Assembly (NCBI GenBank): GCA_001579985.1
Contig: LRSR01004377.1
Coordinates: 1 to 48,235, forward strand
DNA length: 48,235 nucleotides
From: Hypsibius dujardini
Taxonomy: Eukaryota > Tardigrada > Eutardigrada > Parachela > Hypsibiidae
Direction: 5' to 3'
In this document: piece after piece, positions 8,935-20,900 of the stretch
Layout of the letters: each line of letters starts with the position of its first letter
How positions within the stretch are numbered: the first letter of the stretch is position 1
Position numbers and translations under genes: made by a program
The notes under the pieces: model-generated
Database searches by the model: none
What the model saw: only the letters and a program-made list of their open reading frames with translations
What the model was told of the DNA's origin: nothing

Positions 8935-11354
8935 CTGAATTCTGATGCTCTTCCTTCGTAGTACCCGCTGGCTAATTTTATCGCAGTCGATTGGGCCGCT
9001 GGAGCGGCAGCGCCAAAATACTGGACCGCAGCGGTCAATACTCAGATGGCGGGAGCTCAAATAGCGAGACTGCTCTCCGTTCTAAAGTGAGTATTCTATG
9101 CCCTGTCTAGTCTTGATGGGAATTAAACGAATTTTTGTCTGCTGTAAAATGTGTTTTCGTTCATTCAGTAATGTGACTGGAACAAAGATGTCGGACGTTC
9201 ATCTCATCGGATTCTCACTGGGTGCACATGTCGTCGGCTCAACAGCAAGAAAGTATGTTGACTATTTACTTGGGCATTCCCCTTTCGATATGTTTATACG
9301 TTCGTGCATGTTTATATAAACGATAAATTAACACACATATATGTGCTTAATTGTTGTTTAATAATGTCCCCGTATGGTTTTATTAAAATATTTTTGGTTT
9401 TTAGGTTAACGGAGTTTGGACTGCAACGTGTCGGACGGATTACCGGCCTCGATCCGGCTGGACCGCTCTTCCGTAACTTTCACCCATGGTGTCGCCTGGA
9501 TGTTGAGGACGCTGACTTCGTGCAGATCATCCATTCGAATGCTGGAACAAGCCTTAACGGAGATATGGGTATCGATATGCAGCTTGGCCATCGTGACTGT
9601 AAGTCAGCCACTGAAAATAATAATGTGGTTAAAGAAGTTGGCAATAAAAGGACTGTAGACAAACAGATCCACAGACAGGCAGGCAGTCAGGCAGACGGAC
9701 TAACAGGCACATAGACAGACAGACATACAGACAAACAGACATACAGACAGACAGATAGACAGACAAACAAACAAACAGACAGACAGACAGACAGTTTTGT
9801 TCAAGAGAATGGTTTGTGTCTTTATCTTTGTAGTTTATCCCAACGGCGGACATGCTCAACCGGGTTGCACTAGCGGACTGCATAGCACCTTCCACAACAT
9901 GGTCCGAAACGGTAACCGTTATAATTTACGACATATACCCATTTTCATAAGTATCCATGCCTTCTCTGTAGTTAACTCAGACTTCAACGTTCTTTTCCCC
10001 CATTACATTACAGCCAACAACTGCAACCATAACCGCGCGCCGGCCTATGTGTCTGAGGCCATCCTGTCGAGCTGCCCGTTCACCGGCTACGCTTGCGATT
10101 CGTACAAAAAGTTCATCAGTGGAGAGTGCTCCGACGCAAAGCATGTCAAAATGGACATTTTCACCAAGGACAAAACTCCCATCGCCCAGCCGATATACTT
10201 TCAGACACACGCCGATGGAAGTTTCTGTGGTGAGATTGTAAACGTTTTTGTAGCTTAAGGCAGCGTTCCATCGTTCTTTCCCAAAAAACTCACTGGTCGT
10301 TTGGCAGCCCATACCTTCCGACTGTCCGTGACAATATCGGGCAAGTCTTCCCCTCGGAAGGGTTCACTCAAGCTGACGCTGAAACCGAAAGCATCGGCCT
10401 TGAAGAACGCCACAACTTCGACCATCACTGTTTTGTAAGTGGCAAATCAGCATGTTCTCTACAGGCATTATTGTTTTTGGAACAGGTTGCTGTGTTCTTG
10501 AAGGAGATTCGATTTTTAAGATTCTATTTATTCTGCTAAATCTGAGCTGTTGTGTTTGTCTTGCTCTGATACGATTCAGTTTTGTGCCCGTGTTGTATTT
10601 TGTTTTACGGCGTTGTATTGTCTTCCTCGATAGTCTGAGTTGTTCTGTCTTTGTTCATTTACCATTTCTTTTTACTTTACTTTGTTCTTTCACACAATAA
10701 TTTTTACCTGTTGATTTCTGTGGAATGGCTCACGCCGCCTTGTTCTGTTAGGATCTATTTGGTTCAGCTCTGATTTGCTCTGTTCTGCGCCAATATGTTC
10801 TGTTCTGTTTTGCGGTGCTCTGATTATTGCTTTCCTATCTGTCCTGCCCTGTTCTGTTTTGTTCTAATCTATTCTGTTCTGCTCTGTTCTACTCTATTCT
10901 GTTCTGTTCTGCTCTGTTCTATCCTGTTCTGTTCTGTTCTGTTCTATCCTGTTCTGTTCTATTCTGTTCTTCTCTGTTCTATCCTGTTCTGCTCTGATTT
11001 GATCTGCTCTGTTCTGTCTTTCAAACCTGGAGATCTCGGATTGGCCATTTATTGATTACTCTTCTTTTACCTTCGGATTTCAGGAAGCAGACCAATTTCA
11101 AACCAGGACAGACCCATCAAGACGTCTTGATCAGCCGCGCTGCCCTGCCCGAGCTCGAGGAGATTACTGTGGCGTACGAACGGGCGTGTCTAATCCTCTG
11201 CAGGGACAACACCAACCTCGAGGTGGCGTCCATCAAGATCCAGGAACTCGGCAGTGCCATCACCGCGGAATGCAAGAACCTTAGACTCGCCAATGCCGTT
11301 GCGGTGAAAGTTGTCTCCTCCAACGGGCAATCCTCTTGTGGACAGTTGCTGTAG
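8040..11354 (+). CDS. Secreted pancreatic-type triacylglycerol lipase / phospholipase, nine exons, 528 aa
   Basis: Exons: 8040-8067, 8207-8670, 8962-9086, 9169-9252, 9405-9598, 9834-9911, 10014-10229, 10308-10434, 11084-11354. Every junction is GT-AG and phase-consistent. A signal peptide is split over exons 1-2 (MGCLPSVVIGAILLLMACA). The family is the pancreatic/lipoprotein lipase alpha/beta hydrolases. The nucleophile Ser222 lies in GFSLGAH, Asp250 in ITGLDPAGPLF and His330 in CNHNRAPAY. The conserved GHRDFYPNGG motif is made across the exon 5-6 join. The lid loop between the two cysteines (QPGC...NC) is 17 residues, shorter than the 23 of pancreatic lipase, and intron 6 cuts inside it. The last about 135 residues correspond to the C-terminal PLAT-like beta-sandwich. 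The triad is intact, so an active extracellular lipid hydrolase is expected. Whether it prefers triglyceride or phospholipid cannot be read from sequence. Confidence 0.95.
8096..8172. repeat. (ACAGAC)n microsatellite in lipase intron 1
   Basis: About eleven near-perfect hexamer units ACAGAC, starting 28 bp after the first donor. The 139-bp intron is half microsatellite. A slippage event here would alter intron length but not coding sequence. Confidence 0.95.
8868..8935. repeat. (TCTG)n repeat in lipase intron 2
   Basis: CCTG units pass into about twelve TCTG tetramers, with a TTTG interruption. The tract ends about 25 bp before the exon 3 acceptor at 8961. Confidence 0.95.
9670..9795. repeat. 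CAGA/CAAA tetranucleotide repeat in lipase intron 5
   Basis: Imperfect (CAGA)n with CATA and CAAA variants, filling most of intron 5 and ending 38 bp before the exon 6 acceptor. Confidence 0.9.
10785..11015. repeat. (TTCTG)n pentanucleotide repeat in lipase intron 8
   Basis: Imperfect TTCTG/CTCTG pentamers extend for about 230 bp inside the longest lipase intron. This differs in period from the tetramers and hexamer of the other introns. It encodes a spurious Phe/Ser/Val/Leu/Cys open frame. Confidence 0.9.
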
Positions 11355-13162
11355 TATGAAAAGTGCTGCAATACAACTAACGGGATTATTTTAACGCTTG
11401 TCATTGGCTAGAGTACGTGAAAGATCTTTCGCATAAAATGCTCTGGCCATCGTATTTATATATTTGGGCAAGTTTTCTGGAAGCGGTCTCACACTCAAAT
11501 CCAGCACCCCTAAATGCAATTTAACGAACGGTACAATTTCAAAAATGAACTCTTTTGATAAAGTCTCCCTGTAAAGCAGCAACCCCATTTTCTAGAATTT
11601 GGACTGAAAAAAGGATGGCTGGAAGTAGACCAGAGTCTTCCTACAAAAATCTATTCAAGAACGCCAGAAAACAAGCCATTCTACAACCCTCTCGGGGATG
11701 TGTTTAACGTAAGTGTGCGGGTTTTTTCCGGCAGCTTATTTGCATTGATCTTGCCGTGCGAATCAGGCAATTCCGAATGACTCAATGTGGTGAGATTACA
11801 ATTCTACGCTTCCATTATTTGTGGCTAGTGACAGTCTTTTTGTAAAGCATTTTGTACCGGCGTGTAAAGCAGATAATAGAGACGTTTAAGCAAACAGGCG
11901 TAAGCGTAACCTAAATTTAAGCGTAAGATCCGCTAAATTTACGCCTACGACTGGATATTAAAGCACTCGACGTAAGGATCTGGGCGTAAGGCGCAAGAGG
12001 AGAAAATTCCAAGGAAACTATTCTACTTTGAACTGAAATTCTACTAAAATTTTCTTACTCCTTTCTTACGGCGAAACTTAAGGCCCATTGCCCTTCACGT
12101 CAAGCAGTAGCGTAAGAAATTAACCTTAAGAGAGGCCACACCCCTTGCCTCATTCCTATTGGTCCGTGTCCTTAAGTTTACGCTTACGTTACGCTTACGC
12201 CGACTGCTTAAACGTCCCTTATATCTTATGTTTTCCATTACATCCGACAATATTTATCAGATCTTACAAAAACATACGGCGGACATATATATATATAGAT
12301 AAATATATAATTAACCAACACGAATAGCCGCTCTCATAATTTCCACTCTACCACCGTGTTAAAGTTAATATGCTCATACTTGCAATTTTACATTGAGACA
12401 ATATCATTGCGACGGTATATAACCACACTGGTTATAAAAGTGGCACAGAACAGTGCAAATTTGGAATGCTTTCTTCATTCCCGTGCTCCGGTTGTCCGGT
12501 CATATACACTGAACATACGCGGAAAGCTCTCCCCTTAAAGGAAAGACCTAGCGCAATTTTGCAAGTATCTATTGCTAGCCAGCTCATGGACCCCTTTTAT
12601 GAATCGCAGTTTCTCGAATGTGCAACACGTCTGGAGCGGATTGGTAAACTGTCCAACGGGGTTAATATAATATATATCCTGATTTAATAGCTTATTTTGA
12701 TTAGGAACGAACTAACGGATACAAGCATGCTTTTGTAGTTGTCAGTCGATGATGGGCTCTTCAATGAAAATAATATATTTGTCAACATCAGTGAGATGAC
12801 ACTTTAGAACACATGTCGTAAAGGAAATGCCGAACCCGGTATACATAGTGTATATCGTTCACAATAAGCTGACTGCAGTGGTTACTGTCATAACAGCGAT
12901 TAGGATCACAGCAAGTGGAATGCTCAACAACCTTCGGTCCTACCCGTTCCAGGTCCGACCAACCTCGAGTAAAGAAAACCCAGAAAGCTCGTATTTTTTG
13001 CGTACAGCATACTTTCTTCCTCTTCACAGATAGCGTACACAAGCAGTCGTCAACATAATCAACTCCGACGGTTACAGTCATTGCCTTCTTTCAAATTGAG
13101 CATCCAAATTTATTTAGACGATGCAACGACGATAGACGACTTTCATCCATAATTTGTTCAAG
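11355..13162. other. Intergenic region with an inverted-repeat element
   Basis: 1.8 kb between the lipase stop and the YVP peptide gene. It holds the MITE-like element at 11881-12216. Near 12415-12440 is a small imperfect dyad, GTATATAACCACACTGGTTATA. Around 12790-13080 the minus strand is open and includes a cysteine-containing stretch (CCDPNRCYDSNHC), but no splice structure or family supports a gene. The last 100 bp should be the promoter and 5' UTR of the peptide gene. Confidence 0.5.
11881..12216. mobile_element. MITE-like element with inverted termini rich in GCGTAAGCGTAA
   Basis: The left end, GACGTTTAAGCA then GGCGTAAGCGTAA, is repeated in inverse orientation at the right end (TTACGCTTACGCC then TGCTTAAACGTC). 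The arms are about 45 bp and imperfect, and CGTAAG/CTTACG motifs recur inside. There is no open frame long enough for a transposase, so it would be non-autonomous. The target-site duplication is not clear. Confidence 0.75.
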
Positions 13163-13513
13163 ATGAGTACTTCCGTTTTATTGACCAACTTCATTGCCTG
13201 TGTTTTACTCATGCTCGTGGTCCTGCAGCCAGTTATTTCGATGGAGGAGGGATTAAACGGCATAGGCATCCGCAACCGTGTTCGTCGCAGTCCACACCCC
13301 GACAACCTTAATCAGGAGAATTGGATTGGAAAGAATCCCGTTACTCGTTATCGATATGAACCTTTTTCGAGCACTCCCGCGAGTTATTACTACGTCCCGT
13401 TGTCTACCACGGCCGTTGTCGGTTACCAGTATGTGCCCTTCCCTACTGTCACGGCTGGCTACCGCTACGTCCCTTACCCTACTTATCCGGCTCAATCTTA
13501 TCGGCGGACGTAA
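13163..13513 (+). CDS. Small secreted YVP-repeat peptide, 116 aa, single exon
   Basis: The first ATG at 13163 gives a strong signal peptide (leader MSTSVLLTNFIACVLLMLVV). A basic motif RVRRSPH follows at about residue 42, a plausible furin-type cleavage site. The C-terminal half repeats a Tyr-Val-Pro motif: YYYVPLST, YQYVPFPT and YRYVPYPT, each preceded by a short Thr/Ala/Gly spacer. There are no cysteines in the mature part. It could be a structural secreted peptide or a precursor cleaved at RVRR. The lack of dibasic sites between the YVP units argues against a classical multi-copy neuropeptide precursor. I recognise no named family. A polyadenylation hexamer follows at 13601. Confidence 0.65.
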   Translation: MSTSVLLTNFIACVLLMLVVLQPVISMEEGLNGIGIRNRVRRSPHPDNLNQENWIGKNPVTRYRYEPFSSTPASYYYVPLSTTAVVGYQYVPFPTVTAGYRYVPYPTYPAQSYRRT

Positions 13514-13833
13514 TAATATTTTAATGGGAACTGCGAACGAAGAGCCAAAGGAAGCTGGAAACGAGTAATGTTACTTTTTAGAATACATTTTCTCATGCTT
13601 AATAAATATGGATTGCTACAACGTCTATAGATAGACCTCGAGACATGATTATTTAGACATAAACATCGCAGGAAGAACGCTGTCTGTACGATAAGATATG
13701 ACTGTCGACAAGGAGATGAGTTCACAAAGAGGAACATCTGATTGAGAGACAGTTATAACGGATGATGAAGTTATGATTGTGAAAATGTTATGACTAAAAT
13801 ATCCATGAAAGTCTTTTTGTGCACATAAATATA
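13514..13833. terminator. Convergent intergenic region with polyadenylation signal AATAAA at 13601-13606
   Basis: AATAAA lies 88 bp after the stop of the YVP peptide gene, so it probably ends that transcript. The minus-strand DUR3 gene ends at 13834, so the two genes converge on this 320-bp gap. I found no equally clear hexamer for the minus strand. Confidence 0.6.
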
Positions 13834-14877
13834 CTAATGAAGACTTTGTGGTGCTTCCTCAGTTTCCGTGGCATACGTGGGTGGCGCAAGGTTTGCCAGC
13901 GCCAGTTGGTTGTTATCCTGAATTTTTTGTCGTAAGTTGTAGGCCTTGTAGGCGGCCCAGCCCTCTTCCAGCAGTGGCGCCAAGATGATATACACCACCG
14001 CGTAGGTCACCCACGCCATTACCATGTTGAGGTAGTTGGCGAAGACCGGCAGGGTGAATACTCCTTCCTGAAAAACTTTGAAGATGACGCCAATGGGATA
14101 CAACATTGTCCGACTTTCCAAAAGGTTTACTCGAGAATATTCTTAACAAAATGGCAGACTATAGAACACGTTATTAACATGTCTTAATATAGGTATGCAA
14201 ATTTAATTAAAACGATTCGATTTAATTCTTCTGCTTAGCTAAATATTAAAGTAAAATGATACGTAAGTTAGTTAAAACAGGGCAGAATTACAAGGGTATT
14301 ACACTCACAGCTAACATTGCAGCTGGCCAGATGACCACCGTGACAGCGGTCAGGAGGACGCTCAAGCCAATAGCCCACCAGCTGGTTTTTTTGAAAGCGG
14401 TGTAGACACTTTGGAAGCTTGGTCGGTTGTCTAGTTTGTTGTTATCCGCGAGGCCGAGATCTCTATCGGTATTGGCCAAGCAGAGAAAACAGTAAAAAAC
14501 CCAGAATGTGCGCATCGGACTTTTCACATGACTGTTGAATGTTTCGGTGGTGAGCTTCGCTTACTTTTGATACATCTGCGCCCAGGGATGTAATGGATTG
14601 TCGATGTCGTAAGTCAACATCCAGGTCTCGTGAATGTCGATCGCCGGCTTGGTCATGTAGCTCACGACGACACAGATTGCTCCGCCGCCCAACAAGGCGA
14701 CAGCGTTACCGGCACACATAATGGAGTCGTCACCGGAATTTCGGTAGAACGTGGAGGCCCCCAACCCGTTAGGTTGGCGTGCGACTAGTCCCAGCCACAC
14801 CGAAAGTGCTGCAATATAGAAATGAGAGAAAGTTCATATGCAGATACACATAGAGTCAGTTAGCAAGACAGTTAGCA

Positions 14878-14914
<37 letters not shown>

Positions 14915-17900
14915 TACAGACAGACAGACCGACAGACAAACAAACAGACAGACAGGCAGACAGGCATACAGGCAGACAGGCAGACAGGCAGACAGGCAGG
15001 CAGACAGGCAGACAGGCAGACAGGCAGACAGGCAGCCAGACATACAGACAGACAGACAGATAGACAGACAGACAGACAGACAGACATACAGACAGACAGA
15101 CAGGAAGATGAACAGTTACTAAGGTAAGAATGTACCAGAAATAAAACCACCCAGTGCACCGGCGATCATTCCTTCAGACGTCAGTCTTGTCCAGCAGACG
15201 CTGAGGGAAACCGGAATGACCGCCGAACTAATTATGATGCCCATAAAGGTGAAGAGCCAGCCCAAATGAATACCGAGGACGTCCAAAATAATGGTCAACG
15301 GAATTAAAGCAAAGCTGTAGATCATCAGACCCCAACTATTCAATCCCGACATAATTTCCATATATTGGCGATATTCTCCGTGAGTTTGGCACTGAAAAGA
15401 CGGCTTCACCGCAATTTTCGGTTGTCCGCGAGCCCTACATCGAATTCCATTATGATGGCATTGTCCACAGCTTTTTTCTTCAGTCTTCTAAAGCCTATAT
15501 CGTCCACTTACTTGTCATCCTGGTGGCAGTCTTTGCAGACAGTTTTATTCGTACATTGGCACTGGAAAAGATCAAAGTACAGTGTAAGGTTTGGGAAAGT
15601 CCCACAATTCATCAGTGCAGTAGGAAAAAAACAGGAGAAATTAAATTGAGGGTTGCGTCTGATGATAAACCTTATCGACGGGATTGGCCATGCGGCCCTT
15701 GGCTTTCCCGCACAAGATGCAACGCTTCGGATCATGACCACGACGGAAGGGCTAAATCATTTTGACAATCATTGAAGATATGGTTTTTCGATAACATTAA
15801 TTTAAATATGAGTATTAATAAATATGACGGGGGATTTTACCTTGAGATAAATTTCGTAGATGTCGTGGACAGCGATACTGGTGACGGTCATAACCTCGGA
15901 TGACGCTGTCGAAACGACTGCCAAAATGACTGCCACGAGCAAGAGGAAGGCTCCCTGTGAACCGAAGACGTTTTGGGCGACGATTGCCGCCACCAGACCT
16001 TGGTCCACTTCTTCCTCCGTCAAAAGAGGTCTTCCGGCTTGAGCACACAACGCTTGATATGCGATACCCATACCTAAAAAAATGAGATGCAATTATTGAA
16101 ATGATAATAAAAAAATCCTTTAAAAACTAACAAAATCCAGAAATCAAAAACAATTAAAAAATAATTAAAAAGTTGAAATAGAGGAATCATTCAAAGTTTT
16201 ATTGTTTTTACCGTTTGGGGTTCACGATTGGTTATTCAATATTTTCAGCAAAGGTTTCGGATTCAGTACTTGTAACTAAACGTGCGTTCTGTGTTTTTTT
16301 GCAGATCGCTCTGCAGGCCTACAACGGAAGTGGAATCTAATATCTCGTTCGTTTAACTTTCCCAAAGTTCGCCACCTTACCGCTTAGCTCGGTCTAATAT
16401 TTTGGCACTGTTGGTTTAGTTTTTTTTGCTTTCAATTTGAATGTGGCCTGGGAAAATTCCCGTAAATTAATCAATTATTCCCATTGGTCTATAGAAGACA
16501 AGCCTATAGGGTAATGCAATTTTCGATTGGCCGAATGGCCAAAAACAACAGGGTGGAACCAGGGTAGAAACCAGCTTGGTGCAGGGTCAAACCATTTTAA
16601 ATTCGCATAGAGACCCAGGCTGTATCCAGCCGGCATTCCAGCCAGATCAAGCAGTGTCGTATATATGCTGAAAAGCATGGAACATTCCAGTCTGTTCATT
16701 CAGCCATTTTGACTGGATTCCAGCCTGTTTTAACGTGATCAAAAGAGGCTGTATCCAGGCAGGAATCAGTCAAGAGTTATCCGTAGGGTGATTTGTTTAT
16801 CCTGCTGGTAACATCACCGCCTTCACACTTACAAGTTCCCATGCCGAGGGGGACGGCGAACCAGACAATCCCGCCCATGAGGTAGCCGTAAACGACTTGT
16901 CGCGGTTTGGCCGCCACTGCGATCTGCCAGTAATTTTGATCGAGGAACACCGCCCCAAACTCCATGACAATGTTCACGACGCCGAACATCAATCCGGACT
17001 GCGAGCCAAAGGTCATGTAGGAGTTGTCGATGTTGCCGTACTTCTCACGGGTATTCAGGCAGCTGATTAAGCTGTACAACCGTTCTGCCGACCCTGTGCA
17101 TAGCCAGAGAGTAAGACCTCAAAAATAAGACTGATGACCTCATTTTTATAAAACAACCCGTTAGTGATTTTTGTCACCGCCAGAAAAAAAGGATACCTTT
17201 TCTCAACGCTAATAAAGTATTTTGGAATTTATCAATCGGTACTTTTTCAAAAGCAAAATCGCTGAAGACTTGATTTTATAACATGCTTTTCATTTTTATT
17301 GGTAGATCTCAAGGTATTGTAAAGACATTTGGTGAGGATTTCTTGACCTACCCAAACCGAAGGAGTTGAGAGAGGTCATGTAGAAGATGTGGGTGACGAA
17401 GTAGAGAACGATCGCCAGAATGATTCCGGAGCAGCAATACGAGACGTAAAACATTGCCCCTGCAAAACTTTTCATAGTAAAAAATAATGAATCGCGCAAA
17501 AATTTGTAAGCATAGAAAAGTAAGTTTTTTTTCCAACGGTGTCCTAATCTCCAACAAAAGGACAAGGGAAGGGAAGGGGGTAGAGACCAGAAATATTCAA
17601 ATTGAATCGACCGTTATCAGATGCCAATATAATCTCTCTTGAGGCAAAACAAACTCCGGCTGCCAAAACAATTCCATTGCGTCCCATAATTAAAATTGCT
17701 CAACGTTTTGCGCAAATCAACTGACTTTCAATAAACTGTTTTCTAACCTTGATATAGCGCAATTTAGATTTTAACTACTCGGTTTATAAACAAATTAAAA
17801 ATCGATTTGTTTCGACCAAAGTTCCGGTAACGATCTCCGGAAGTGTTCTGTAGGCCTTGCCTCGTTTTTGAAAGTGTGCGAGTGTCTTGGTGAGCTCTGT

Positions 17901-20900
17901 TTAAGGGCGGGGGGGGGGCGGTACATACCCATGCCACCGATGAGGGTGTAACAGGCGACTGTCAGGGCAATCAGCACACTGACCAGGACAGCCGGGCAAT
18001 CCTTAACGAGGGCTCGGGTCACGGCTGCTCCTCCGGTCATCAGTAGGGACGTCACCAGGACTTTGGTCGCCAGTCCGAATACCACGTACACAATGTGCGC
18101 TTTCGCACCGAACCTCGCGTAGATCACTCGAAGGAACGTCTTAGCGCCCGGCGCTCGGATACGAACCATCGCGGCCACGATAGCGAAGAGCAGGATTTGA
18201 AGAGTCGCCCCAGACGCGTACCTTTACGCATGGGGACGAAAATTTGTAATAAGCAAAATTTGAATATTATTTTGTCAATTCAAGGCTTTTAAATATTTAT
18301 AGTTTTTAAATGTATTTTCACATATTTCATCCAGGAGTTGACTAATTAGGCAACACCATTTACTAGCTCATACCAAAACGATCCAACCACGCCAAATCTG
18401 CTGGCAACGTTGGTGGACTGCAGCAGGGTGGCAGCCCACGTCCTACAAAGATGTAACGCGATTCGTAAATATTCGGCTCTGAAATACAACTTATATAGTG
18501 CAATAAAATAATACCATTGTGCGACAATAACGGAAGCTGTTAGGCCTCCGGAAACCGCTCCGCCACCTTCGAACGCGGTCTCTATCGAGTCCTGCAACCG
18601 ATGTACTTATTAATATCCGGCAGCTAAGGACAATTGATATGTAGAACATTTTGCAGTGGTTTCTTGTAACGTTGCATTAAACAGTTAGTTTAGTACGTTT
18701 CGCAATAGTTGAAATTTAATTTGCTATCCTCCGCTTCATCAATAGAGCTTCGTGGAGCTCTGTCTGCGGCCACTTTGAGACAATATTTGGAAAAACAATT
18801 GTCACTACTTATATTTACTGGACGAGTGCAATTACAAATAATTGGACGAGTGCCTGTCCTAATGTGAAATCCACTTCAAATATCAAGGTCTGCTGCCTGT
18901 TTTCTGGTAAACTTTTGCACCATTCATCTCTTCAGATAGGAATGACAATTTGAAGAGGAATTGGAACTTTTAAGGCATTGTTAAACCTTCAATATGTACT
19001 TCTCCGTTTTCTCCACAGAGTAGAAGTATGAACTGAAATTGCTTACCGATATTCGGGGAAGGAATGAAAGCCCTCTTTGCAGAAGTTTTTATCTTCTTCA
19101 AGTTTCAATGAAACATTTCGGTCATGTGCTTTTGTAACTTGAGGAATGATGTTAAAGGCCCTTCTTTCAACACCTAGAAAACCCCCTTCACCGATTGATT
19201 GGAAAAATGGGATCATCCATTTCTCCCCTCAAGGGGAGAGACGCGAAATAATGAAATAGAACACTAGCTTCCCGAGTGAAGTGCCTTCAACATGCGCCAT
19301 GTGCGTGTGACAAATGCTCTTCAAACTGACGTAGCCCTACGGGAAATTGTAGGTCTCATATAGGCTTGATACAAGCTGGTCAGCACTGGCTGAACTAGGC
19401 TGTATTGCTGCATAAATATGGCTGCATGGTTGAAAGAGCCCGTATTCGCAGCCTCGAAAACAGGGTAGACCCAGGCTGTCTTTGATGTCTCTTGTTTTCG
19501 ATTCCAGTTTGTGTTTTTGTATTTAATGTGATTAGATTAATTTTGCGGGGACCTCATTGGATCTCCGCAGTGGGATATCGAATCCATTACGTGGGTTGCA
19601 GTGCATGTGGTAAATTATTTCAGAACTGCATGATTTAGGTTATAGACTCATCGAACGATCAATTGATGGGCACGCAATAACTTGCCAAAAGTTTGCTTTT
19701 TCTAAAGCAAGCCATTACCTTATCTAACTAACAACCCTGTTTCCGCTGTTAACTGCCCTATATTTGTTGCGAGTCATAAATATAAATGGCTGAATTCAGA
19801 AAAACTAGCAAATTGCAAATTATAGAGAGCCAACCAACTAATTATTAAAATGAATCTATACTATCTTTAAATCACACAGTCCAGATGAACAGTTTAAAAC
19901 ATCCGCAAATGACCGTTTCATCAAGTATCTCTTGAAAGAGTGGTGAGTGTGGTAAAAAAAAACTTGGCAATCCTTCCAATGGCAGAAAAATGCTCTTGAT
20001 GAATCTATACGAATAGTTTTTAAAATGGCGTTGTGCAGTGGCGCGCCGAGCTTTGGTTTAAGGGGAGTGTTTTTTATTGTATCCGAAATATTTCCGATAG
20101 AACGTAAGGGGGGAAGTATTGCATGACAATTCTCAATCATAATGTTTTTTTCTAATGGGGGACCCTTGGGGCACTTTTTTTACTTTCGAGGGGGGTTTTA
20201 GATCTACAAAACAACTCCCCCCTCTCGGCGCGCCTTTGGCGTTGTGGCTTGGCATCTGAAAATCTTCCAGGACGAGGATTTTCGACAAGCGGATTGTACG
20301 CAATCAATTTGGCCTGTTTGGTCAGGGCCACATGACTGCGCGCTAGACTAGAAACTAGGCTACACAACTGCCTGTTTTTGGGCAAGATCTGCTAGGACGA
20401 TTTACTAGCTGGAATACACCCTAGTCACTCGATCAGATCCCAGGCTGGTGCCAACCAGCCAACTGTATACTCCAGCCCGGTTTTCTAAGGTTTAAATAAA
20501 GGGCTGCTGCCAGCCTTTATCAAGGATGAAATCAAGCATGAAATCCAGGCCTAGCTATCAGCCTGGAGATTGTCTAAAGATTTCTCCCAAGGTGGGGGGG
20601 GGGGAGGGGGTATTACGAAGGGATCCCTATTATTCTTAGAAATTGAATTAATGGAAATAATTCACATCCGGCGCGAACTGCTCTTGACAATACGCCAATT
20701 AAATTAAGTACGCCATTGCTAGATCAATTCCAAACGTTCTTACCGCATGAATAAATTGAATAATCCTTCTATAATGATTATTACCAGGTGACTCGGGGGG
20801 GGGGGGTATTACCTTGTCGTTATAAATTCTTTTACGAATTTCCATTGAGCCTTGAGCTACCACAACAGCCCCCGCGAGGATACCGAGGAAGATCAGCAGA

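Noticed and set aside
12788-13081. 97-codon minus-strand open frame with several cysteines
   Set aside because: Lies on the opposite strand over the likely promoter and 5' UTR of the peptide gene. No leader, intron structure or family could be seen.
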